38,171 nucleotides of DNA from a bacterium (GTDB taxonomy: Bacteria > Patescibacteriota > Doudnabacteria > UBA920 > VMFF01). The first letter of the stretch is position 1; each line of letters starts with the position of its first letter. The notes beneath the pieces were generated by a model. It was not told the origin of the DNA. It did not search any database and saw only the letters and a program-made list of their open reading frames with translations. The DNA lies in NCBI GenBank assembly GCA_021842385.1, contig JAKCAE010000003.1:1-38171 (forward strand), in the 5' to 3' direction. A program made the translations under genes and the position numbers. Shown here piece after piece: positions 30,314 to 37,080 of this stretch.

Positions 30314-32104
30314 TTATTGCTTCTTTAGTATCTCTTGTCTAACTTTTTCGGCAAACTTCTTTAAAAGCATGGCGCCAAGGTCTTTTTGGGACCTTGTTCT
30401 AATTGATATTTTTTTAGATTTCATTTCTTTTTCGCCTAGAATTAGCATGTAAGGGGATTTGTTCATCTGTGCTTCACGGATTTTCTTACCAATTGATTCA
30501 TCACGATCATCTAGCTCTAAACGAATGCCAGGAACAAGACTGTTTAGTTCTTTTTCCACAGCCTTGGCATATTTGTTTTGCTTTTTTGATATTGGTAAGA
30601 TCGATACTTGGACAGGGGAAAGCCAAAGCGGGAAAGCTCCGGCAAATTGTTCTATGAGGATGCCCATGAAGCGTTCATAGGAGCCTAGGAGTGCTCTGTG
30701 AATGACAATTGGGGTTTTCTTTGAACCGTCTTTGTCAACATATTCTAAGCCAAATCTTTTTGGCTGCTGAAAATCAAGCTGAATGGTTGCTAGCTGCCAT
30801 TGTCTTCCTAAGGAGTCTTTAATCTTCATGTCAATCTTTGGACCATAGAAAGCGCCGTCTCCTGGATTTAATTGATACTTCCACTTTGCTTTTTTCAAAG
30901 CAGCAGCAAGGGCGTTTTCTGCTTTGTTCCACTCTTCTTTGCTGCCCAGTGCTTTTTCAGGCATGGTTGCAAGATAGACATCCTCAATTTTCATGTTAAA
31001 GATTTTGTATATTTTCTGAGTTCGTTTAAGCAGTTCTGCAACTTCATTAGCAACCTGATCTGGTGTTAGGAAAATATGGCAATCATCCTGAGCAAATGCT
31101 CTGACTCTGGTCATGCCGCCGAGCGCGCCGCTTAATTCGTTTCTAAAGAGCGTATTCATCTCAGCAAGTCTTAAAGGCAGGTCTTTGTAGGAGTAAAGAC
31201 CTTGTTTGAAAAGAAGCATGTGTCCCGGACAATTCATTGGTTTCAAGGCAAAGTCTTTGCCTTCTATTTTGAAAGTAAACATGTCTTCTTTGAAATGCTG
31301 CCAGTGCCCTGATGTTTTCCAGAGTTCAGCATCAAACATTTGCGGAAGTTTTACTTCGCTGTATCCTGGACCATATGATATTTCTCTGACAAACTTTTCC
31401 AGCTCGTTTCTAACAATCATTCCTTTTGGTTGGTAGAAAGGGATTCCCGGAGAAAGCTCATTGAAAAGAAACAAACCAAGCTTTGGACCCAAAACCCTGT
31501 GGTCGCGTTTGGCCAGTTCTTCTTGAAGCTGGATGTGTTTTTCTAACTGCTCCTTAGTTTCAAAAGCCAGACCATAGATTCTTTGCATCTGTGGATTTTT
31601 TTGATCTCCGCGCCAGTATGCGCCTGATGTTTTTTCAAGCTTAAAAGCATCAGTTTTAATTTCTGAAGTATTGTTAACATGTCCGCCGCGGCAGAGGTCA
31701 ACGAATTTACCCGTGTGATATATGGAGACATGGCTTGGTTTTTCTTTTTCTGAACCTTGATCTCCAGTAATGTCTTTAAAAACCGTGGTCCCGTGCTTTT
31801 CAATGTCTGCTACGAGTTCAACTTTAAAAGGTTGATTTTTTTCTTCAAAGAATCTCTTTGCTTCCTTAAAGGTCTTTTCCTCGCGTCTGAATTCAAGTTT
31901 TTGACGAATTAATTCACGCATTCTTTTTTCTAAGCGGTTTAAGTCCTCAGGAGTTAACGCGCGTGGTAATAGGAAGTCGTAATAGAAGCCATGCTCAATT
32001 ACAGGACCAACGCCAAGCTGGGCTTTGGGAAAAGCTTCAAGCACTGCACTTGCCAAGATGTGGGCAAGAGAATGTCTTAAATTGTGTAGTTTTTCGTTTT
32101 GCAT
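30314..32104 (-). CDS. thrS: Threonyl-tRNA synthetase
   Basis: 596 aa; the N-terminal TGS domain of longer ThrRS forms is absent. The protein begins almost directly with the editing domain (HSLAHILASAVLEAF carries the HxxxH pair; VDLCRGGHVNN the later Cys/His). The class II core has motif 2 around MNTLFRNELSGALGGMTRVR then AFAQDD, and the zinc-binding Cys in KPMNCPGHMLLFK near 290. The anticodon-binding domain ends the protein (SPVQVSILPISKKQNKYA, ILGEKEMKSKKISIRTR). Editing of Ser-tRNA(Thr) should be intact. Expression is predicted to be controlled by the T-box leader immediately upstream, with uncharged tRNA-Thr turning it on. Confidence 0.97.
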   Translation of the reverse strand: MQNEKLHNLRHSLAHILASAVLEAFPKAQLGVGPVIEHGFYYDFLLPRALTPEDLNRLEKRMRELIRQKLEFRREEKTFKEAKRFFEEKNQPFKVELVADIEKHGTTVFKDITGDQGSEKEKPSHVSIYHTGKFVDLCRGGHVNNTSEIKTDAFKLEKTSGAYWRGDQKNPQMQRIYGLAFETKEQLEKHIQLQEELAKRDHRVLGPKLGLFLFNELSPGIPFYQPKGMIVRNELEKFVREISYGPGYSEVKLPQMFDAELWKTSGHWQHFKEDMFTFKIEGKDFALKPMNCPGHMLLFKQGLYSYKDLPLRLAEMNTLFRNELSGALGGMTRVRAFAQDDCHIFLTPDQVANEVAELLKRTQKIYKIFNMKIEDVYLATMPEKALGSKEEWNKAENALAAALKKAKWKYQLNPGDGAFYGPKIDMKIKDSLGRQWQLATIQLDFQQPKRFGLEYVDKDGSKKTPIVIHRALLGSYERFMGILIEQFAGAFPLWLSPVQVSILPISKKQNKYAKAVEKELNSLVPGIRLELDDRDESIGKKIREAQMNKSPYMLILGEKEMKSKKISIRTRSQKDLGAMLLKKFAEKVRQEILKKQ

Positions 32105-32120
32105 ATTTTTATATGATTAA

Positions 32121-32256
32121 AAGATAAAACCCCGAAGCAAGGACGCAAGGAATTTGCGAACTAGCTTTGGGGTTCAATGTTGAACGGTTCCACCCAAACT
32201 TACTTTGTATTGTTTGAAGCTCTGCAGTTGGTGGCTGCTTCATTGCTTCAAGGACT
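32121..32256 (-). promoter_or_regulatory. T-box riboswitch (ultrashort Stem I) of thrS
   Basis: Minus-strand leader. Stem I: TTGAAGC (32251-32245) pairs with GCTTCAA (32220-32214) and encloses a GCAG/CTGC hairpin whose loop CCACCAA contains the Thr codon ACC followed by a purine. After a 15-nt linker comes the antiterminator TTTGGG-TGGAACC-GTTC-AACATT-GAAC-CCCAAA: both helices perfect, with the canonical 7-nt bulge TGGAACC (T-box core GGGTGGAACC at 32186-32195). The competing terminator uses AACCCCAAAGC against GCTTCGGGGTT, then TTTATCTTTT. The TGGA would pair with the UCCA end of uncharged tRNA-Thr. Stem II, IIA/B and the distal half of Stem I are missing. Confidence 0.9.
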
Positions 32257-32262
32257 GTTGTT

Positions 32263-32292
32263 AGTATATCAGACTTTACAAGTTATATGCAA
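32263..32292 (-). promoter_or_regulatory. Promoter of the thrS T-box transcript
   Basis: On the minus strand TTGCAT (32287-32292), 18-nt spacer, TATACT (32263-32268) with an extended -10 TGA-TATACT. A start near 32256 leaves about 5 nt before Stem I. Confidence 0.75.
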
Positions 32293-32303
32293 TTGTGTAT
32301 TCT
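32275..32303 (+). promoter_or_regulatory. Promoter of the GC-rich 81-aa gene, interlocked with the thrS promoter
   Basis: TTTACA (32275-32280), 17-nt spacer, TATTCT (32298-32303). It overlaps the divergent thrS promoter, so the two may exclude each other. The leader can form AGCTC (32342-32346) with GAGCT (32355-32359), placing the GAGGAGG ribosome binding site in the loop and 3' arm. Confidence 0.6.
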
Positions 32304-32359
32304 TAGCTGCTGTATTCCTGTTGTATCCCACCACCGCAGCAAGCTCTTGAGGAGGAGCT

Positions 32360-32605
32360 ATGCAGACCACGCTGGAACGCACGGATCATGTCGAGGTTGC
32401 CAAGAGGATCTGGCAGAACCTCTTGCACAAGAGAGCGGACGGCAGCTGGGTGGACCATTGCTATGAGCTGATCGACGAGATCCAGCTCAGCGGCATGAGC
32501 CTTTGGGACTTTTTCCGGGCTCATCTGCGGGGTTCATCCAGCATCGATCGTGATGAGCGCTTCTTCCGTTTCGTTCTTTCCTGCGCCGGGAAGGGCGGGG
32601 TGTGA
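32360..32605 (+). CDS. GC-rich small protein of unknown function
   Basis: 81 aa. The start is fixed by GAGGAGGAG 3-10 nt upstream of the ATG. The protein is charged and helical: ERTDHVEVAKRIWQNLLHKR, WVDHCYELIDEIQLSGMSLW and DFFRAHLRG, ending FRFVLSCAGKGGV. No signal, membrane segment or known domain was recognised. Third positions are mostly G or C (CTG, AAG, GAG, CAG, ATC), sharply different from thrS and dnaE on either side. It has its own promoter and Y-shaped terminator and so behaves as a free-standing cassette like the 17.2 kb lipoprotein gene. Probably acquired or evolving under different constraints. Confidence 0.7.
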   Translation: MQTTLERTDHVEVAKRIWQNLLHKRADGSWVDHCYELIDEIQLSGMSLWDFFRAHLRGSSSIDRDERFFRFVLSCAGKGGV

Positions 32606-32624
32606 GAACAGCGTCAGAAGCTTA

Positions 32625-32674
32625 AGACCGGGTAAGGTGTTTTTTCAACACCAAGCCCGGTCTGCTGTTTTTTA
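32625..32674 (+). terminator. Y-shaped intrinsic terminator of the 81-aa gene
   Basis: AGACCGGG (32625-32632) pairs with CCCGGTCT (32656-32663), with an inner GGTGT/ACACC hairpin, then GCTGTTTTTT. The T run overlaps the dnaE stop codon of the opposite strand. Confidence 0.9.
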
Positions 32675-35600
32675 TCCTCTCCCGTTGTTTACAACTACCC
32701 TGGAAATTTCTTTTAAGGCCCTTAGTTCTTCAAGCATGGAATCTGAAAAGCCAACCTTTATCTTAGTGTTGATTGTTTTTTCAGTTGTTCCCAAAGCATC
32801 AGTTATGAGCAGATTTACAGAAGCATTACCTGGAAATCTGGTTAAGATTGTTTTCATGGAATCCATAGTTTGTCTGCTTACTTTTTGTGGCAGGTATATT
32901 TCCACAATGCTGTTGTTTTCAATATCATCAAGGTTCATCTTGTAAAGGTCATCATTGGGTAGTTCTTTGATGTCTTCTGCGATTAATTTAAACTCACCAT
33001 CCTTTTCTGAAAGACGTCCAGATATCTGGACTATTTTTTCTAATTCAACGAAACTGCCAAATCTTTGCAGAGTAGTAGGGAAAACTAGCGCTTCAATGCT
33101 GCCACTTTGATCTTCTAAGTTTAAAAAGACCATTGGTTCTTGTTTTTTGGTTAAGCTTTTCTTTAGTTTTGAAATGATTCCACCAACAGAAACAGTTGCA
33201 TCTATCATTTCGTCATTTAAAGCCCTAATTTTCATTATTTGCGAAAGAACATTTTTGTAGTTATTCAAAGGATGGGAGGAAACATAGAGACCTAAGAGTT
33301 CTTTTTCCCAGAGCAGCTTTTCGTCATCAGTGGCTGCTATTGTTTCAGCCAGACGGATATCTGAGTTATCTTGAGAGCTAGCGCCAAAAAGGCTTTCTTG
33401 TCCCGACTGTTTTATCTTGTTGTGGTCCCTGACAAATTCCAGAATATTTTCTGTGTTGAAAAGCATTTGATTGCGTTCACCAAAGATATCCAATGCCCCT
33501 GATTTAACTAAAGCTTCCCAAGACTTTTTGTTAAAGTTTTTAGTTTCAATGCGCATTAAAAAGTCTTTGAGGTTTTTGAACTTCCCTTTAAGTTTTCTTT
33601 GTTCCTTGATTTGAGAAATGACATCATAACCCAGGTTTTTTATGGCATTCAAGCCAAAGCGGATATTGTGTTCATCAATGACCGTGAAATTATTTAGGGA
33701 TTCGTTAATATCAGGAGGGAGCACATTAATGCCCATTTTTTTGCATTCTTCAACAGCTTCATAGATTTTAACAATGTCCCCAGATTCTGCTGTCATGACT
33801 GCTGCCATGAACTCAACCGTGTAGTTTGCTTTCATGTAGGCAGTTTGGTAGGAAACTGTAGAGTAGGAAGCTGAGTGGGATTTGTTAAAACCATAGGCTG
33901 CGAAAGGTTCTATCCAGGACCAGATTTCTTCTGCCTTGCTTTGGGAAAATTTTGAATGTTCTACACAACCTTTAACAAATTTTTCTCTTTGCTTGGCCAT
34001 TTCAGCAGGGATCTTTTTTCCAACCGCTTTCCTAAACTTATCAACCTCTTCCCAGCTGTACCCGGCAATATCATGCGCAATTTGCAAAAGGTCATCTTGA
34101 TATACCAAGACGCCATAGGTGCGTTTAAGGATAGTCTCAAAAGCTGGATCTAGATATGTGACAAGTTTTGGGTTATGCGCGCGTTCTATGAACAAGGGGA
34201 TGAATTGCATTGGACCTGGTCTGTAAAGGGCAATCATTGCCATGATGTCAAAAATGTCTTTTGGCTGAAGTTCTTTTAAGTATCTGGTCATGCCGGAAGA
34301 GCCCATTTGGAAAACCCCGAAAGTATGTCCTTCTGAAAGCAGCTCAAAAGTTTTTTTGTCAGGATGCGGCAGGTTGTAAATATCTATTTTAGTGCTATGT
34401 CTTGCTTCAACGATTTTAATTGCTTCTTCCAGGATTGAGAGATTTCTAATTCCCAGAAGATCTATTTTAACAGCGCCGATTGCTTTAGCGTTAGCATTAA
34501 CATCTAAAGAATACATGTCATATTGCGTGATTAGACGGTCACCATCTGGCTCTTTTTGCAGCGGCATGTAATCAGTTAGTTTGGTTGGGGTAATGACCAC
34601 ACCAGCAGCATGCACAGATGCGTGTCTGGCACCACCTTCAAGCTTTGTTGCAATATCAATTATTTTTTTTGTTTCAGGATCTTTTTTGTAGACCTCAAAA
34701 AGTTCTGTGGATATTTGCAGAGCTTTTTCAATGGTCATATCAAAGCCTTGTTTGCCAAGCGGAATCATCTTAGCAATCTTGTCACATTTGCCGTAAGCAA
34801 TGCCTAAGGCACGACCAACATCTCTGACTGCTGCTCTTGCTTTCATTGTTCCGAATGTGATTATCTGGGCAACTTTGTCTTTGCCGTATTTTTCTGTGAT
34901 GTATGAAATGATGTCATCTCTTCTGTTGTCGGCAATATCCAAATCAATATCCGGAGGAGTAGGGCGGTGCATGGTTAAGAAACGTTCAAAAGGAAGCTGG
35001 AAGTATATGGGATCTACGTTTGTAATACCGATGGAATATCCAACCATTGAGCCTGCTGCTGAGCCTCTGGTGTTAGTGATGATACCCATGCTTTTTGCGG
35101 TGTTAACAATGTCTGCAAGCACCAAAAAGTAGGTAGCAAAGCCTTTGTTTGTAATGATGTTTAATTCATAATCCAGTCTTTCAACAATACTTTCCGGAAG
35201 TTTGCCATCTTTAGCGTAGAACTTTTTTGCTCTCTCAAAGGTAATGGTCTTTAGGTATTCTTCAGGTGTTTCTCCTTGCGGAGTTTTGTAGACAGGGAAG
35301 TATCTTTGGTTGATGGGGATTTCAAGGTTGCAGATTTCTGCTATCTTTGAAGTATTTTCTAAAGCTTCAGGATAGTCTTGGAAGCGTTCTCTCATTTCCC
35401 CTGCGCTTTTAAGTGAAAGATCGCTTGTAGTCATATCTAGACGATCTGTATCATTTACGGTTTTGCCCGTGCCAATGCAGACTAAAACATCTTGTGCTTC
35501 AAAATCGTTGGGGTTGATATAGTGGCAGTCAGCTGTGGCGACAAGACCCAAACCTTCGGTTTTTGCCAAGGCTGCCAAACCTTTGATGACTTTTTCGTTT

Positions 35601-36169
35601 TCAAGATCAAATTCAGAACTTGGGTTTTCTGTTCTGTAATTTCTTTGGATTTCTAGAAAGAAGTTTTCTTTGCCAAAAATATCAATGTATTCGCTTAAGA
35701 CCTTTTGTGCTTCAATGAGGTTTTTGTTTTTTATGCTCCTGTATATCTCACCCCTGGGACATCCGGAAAGGGCGATTAAACCTGCTGAATGTTTTTTAAG
35801 GAGTGCTTTGTCTATTTTTGGCTTGTAGTAGTAGCCCTCCAGGTGAGCGCTCGTTGTTAGTTGGATGAGGTTTTTGTAACCTTCCAGGTTTTTTGCAAGC
35901 AGGGTCAGGTGGAAATAGTCGTCGTCTATTTTTGGTTGTTTGTCATTGATGGAGCGGATGGCAATGTATGCTTCCATGCCAATTATCGGCTTTATGCCTC
36001 GTTCTAAAGCTTTGGTGTAAAATTCAATTGCGCCATACATAACTCCGTGATCTGTTAGGGCTAGGCTTTCAAAACCAAGTTCTTTGGCACGATCAAGAAG
36101 CGGGTCAATCTGGGAAAGCCCGTCTAAGAGCGAGAGGTGGGAGTGGACGTGGAGGTGGGTGAATTGCAT
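32672..36169 (-). CDS. dnaE: DNA polymerase III alpha subunit
   Basis: 1165 aa, normal DnaE1 length. Replicative polymerase. The PHP domain opens the protein (THLHVHSHLSLLDGLSQID, SLALTDHGVMYGAIEFY). The catalytic palm has PDIDLDIADNRRDD near 404 with the two metal-binding Asp, followed by GTMKARAAVRDVGRALG. Later phrases: ARHASVHAAGVVI, VYQDDLLQIAHDIAGYSWEE, YGFNKSHSASYSTVSYQTAY. A helix-hairpin-helix and an OB domain (about 985-1065, VSVGGIISKLKKSLTKK) end the protein. PHP His and Asp residues are retained, so proofreading by PHP is possible; no epsilon subunit is in the window. A TATAAT box (36187-36192) lies 17 nt before the ATG. Confidence 0.98.
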   Translation of the reverse strand: MQFTHLHVHSHLSLLDGLSQIDPLLDRAKELGFESLALTDHGVMYGAIEFYTKALERGIKPIIGMEAYIAIRSINDKQPKIDDDYFHLTLLAKNLEGYKNLIQLTTSAHLEGYYYKPKIDKALLKKHSAGLIALSGCPRGEIYRSIKNKNLIEAQKVLSEYIDIFGKENFFLEIQRNYRTENPSSEFDLENEKVIKGLAALAKTEGLGLVATADCHYINPNDFEAQDVLVCIGTGKTVNDTDRLDMTTSDLSLKSAGEMRERFQDYPEALENTSKIAEICNLEIPINQRYFPVYKTPQGETPEEYLKTITFERAKKFYAKDGKLPESIVERLDYELNIITNKGFATYFLVLADIVNTAKSMGIITNTRGSAAGSMVGYSIGITNVDPIYFQLPFERFLTMHRPTPPDIDLDIADNRRDDIISYITEKYGKDKVAQIITFGTMKARAAVRDVGRALGIAYGKCDKIAKMIPLGKQGFDMTIEKALQISTELFEVYKKDPETKKIIDIATKLEGGARHASVHAAGVVITPTKLTDYMPLQKEPDGDRLITQYDMYSLDVNANAKAIGAVKIDLLGIRNLSILEEAIKIVEARHSTKIDIYNLPHPDKKTFELLSEGHTFGVFQMGSSGMTRYLKELQPKDIFDIMAMIALYRPGPMQFIPLFIERAHNPKLVTYLDPAFETILKRTYGVLVYQDDLLQIAHDIAGYSWEEVDKFRKAVGKKIPAEMAKQREKFVKGCVEHSKFSQSKAEEIWSWIEPFAAYGFNKSHSASYSTVSYQTAYMKANYTVEFMAAVMTAESGDIVKIYEAVEECKKMGINVLPPDINESLNNFTVIDEHNIRFGLNAIKNLGYDVISQIKEQRKLKGKFKNLKDFLMRIETKNFNKKSWEALVKSGALDIFGERNQMLFNTENILEFVRDHNKIKQSGQESLFGASSQDNSDIRLAETIAATDDEKLLWEKELLGLYVSSHPLNNYKNVLSQIMKIRALNDEMIDATVSVGGIISKLKKSLTKKQEPMVFLNLEDQSGSIEALVFPTTLQRFGSFVELEKIVQISGRLSEKDGEFKLIAEDIKELPNDDLYKMNLDDIENNSIVEIYLPQKVSRQTMDSMKTILTRFPGNASVNLLITDALGTTEKTINTKIKVGFSDSMLEELRALKEISRVVVNNGRG

Positions 36170-36186
36170 AGTTTTATCCGTATCTC

Positions 36187-36192
36187 ATTATA
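36187..36192 (-). promoter_or_regulatory. -10 box of dnaE
   Basis: On the minus strand TATAAT, 17 nt before the ATG; the -35 (TTTCTA-like) is weak. A leader of about 10 nt without a ribosome binding site is expected. Confidence 0.55.
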
Positions 36193-36226
36193 TATCAGAT
36201 TACAAGCCTTAGAAAATGCGTTTTTG

Positions 36227-36235
36227 TGGTATACT
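36227..36235 (+). promoter_or_regulatory. Extended -10 promoter of the 36.2 kb / rodA unit
   Basis: TGG-TATACT is an extended -10 box ending 12 nt before the ATG at 36248. The purine block AAGGAAG (36237-36243) lies so close that a normal start site would cut into it, so its use as a ribosome binding site is doubtful. Confidence 0.6.
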
Positions 36236-36247
36236 TAAGGAAGATAT

Positions 36248-37078
36248 ATGAGCGAGTTTCAGAAAGAAAAATTAGAAATTGAATTAGCGGAAAAGGAGAT
36301 TGAGACTAAGGAGTTTTTGCAAAGCTTTCCCAAAAGGAAGCGCTATGCAATATATATCTTAGGTATTCTTTTAATTCCGATTTTTTTCATTGCGAAATAT
36401 TCTGTTTCTAACCTCTATTTGCATTTCTTCAAAGTCAACCGTGAGATTGGCGTGCATGAGGCAGTTGTTACAAGCTTGCCGGTTCAGATTTTAGAAACCA
36501 ATGCTTTAAGTATTTTAGGTAACAGCTATTCTGCTTACGCATTGATTAAAAATCCAAACAAAGATCTTGTCGCTTCTGAATTGAAATATGTTTTTCATTT
36601 TCAAGACAAAGATGGTAAAGACCTGGTTGCCCAAGAAGGTAAAACTTTCATTTTAGGTGGGGAGCAGAAATATATCCTGATGCCGAATGTGAAAATTTTT
36701 CAGGCGCCTGTTAGTGTAAAGGTAGAAATCTCAGAACCAATCTGGAAGCGCAGATTAAGTTTGCCTAATGTGGTTTTGAAAAGCGGGGTTTCAAAGTATG
36801 GCGATCAAACAGACCCGATTGGTTTTTACATTTCAAACAGTCTTTACAATCAAAGCTCGTATACTTTAGGAACGGTTAAGGTAAATGCTGTTGTTTTTGA
36901 TAAGTCGGGCAAAGTCATTGCTGTAACCCAATACACGGCAAATACAGTTGCTCCGCAGCAAACCCGAGATTACAAAATGTTTTGGCCCCTGCCGATCGCT
37001 GCGCATGTTTCAGGAGATCCAAGGATTTTTGTGGAAACCAACATATTGGATGAGGCTAATTTAAAAAGTTCTGAATAG
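36248..37078 (+). CDS. Membrane-anchored protein with two beta domains, upstream of rodA
   Basis: 276 aa. A charged cytoplasmic helix (ELAEKEIETKEFLQSFPKRK) is followed by one membrane segment (about 34-60, YAIYILGILLIPIFFIAKY). The outer part has two similar beta-sandwich units: NSYSAYALIKNPNKDLVASE and NSLYNQSSYTLGTVKVNAVV, each of the FxLYD-like form in which a ...xNxN... turn precedes [VL].[VY]...D..GK. No enzyme residues were recognised. The gene is 2 nt before rodA and shares its promoter, so a role in cell-wall elongation or division is suggested by position only. Confidence 0.78.
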   Translation: MSEFQKEKLEIELAEKEIETKEFLQSFPKRKRYAIYILGILLIPIFFIAKYSVSNLYLHFFKVNREIGVHEAVVTSLPVQILETNALSILGNSYSAYALIKNPNKDLVASELKYVFHFQDKDGKDLVAQEGKTFILGGEQKYILMPNVKIFQAPVSVKVEISEPIWKRRLSLPNVVLKSGVSKYGDQTDPIGFYISNSLYNQSSYTLGTVKVNAVVFDKSGKVIAVTQYTANTVAPQQTRDYKMFWPLPIAAHVSGDPRIFVETNILDEANLKSSE

Positions 37079-37080
37079 CT

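Noticed and set aside
30130-30342. Plus-strand 70-codon frame across the GC-rich segment and into the thrS end
   Set aside because: It reads through the strong terminator hairpin, has no promoter or convincing ribosome binding site, and its C-terminal part is antisense to thrS.
32360-32605. Contamination or misassembly as the cause of the GC-rich segments
   Set aside because: The segments are short, sit exactly between intact genes with working promoters and terminators, and one pair shares an identical terminator inside the same contig. Read coverage would still be a fair test.
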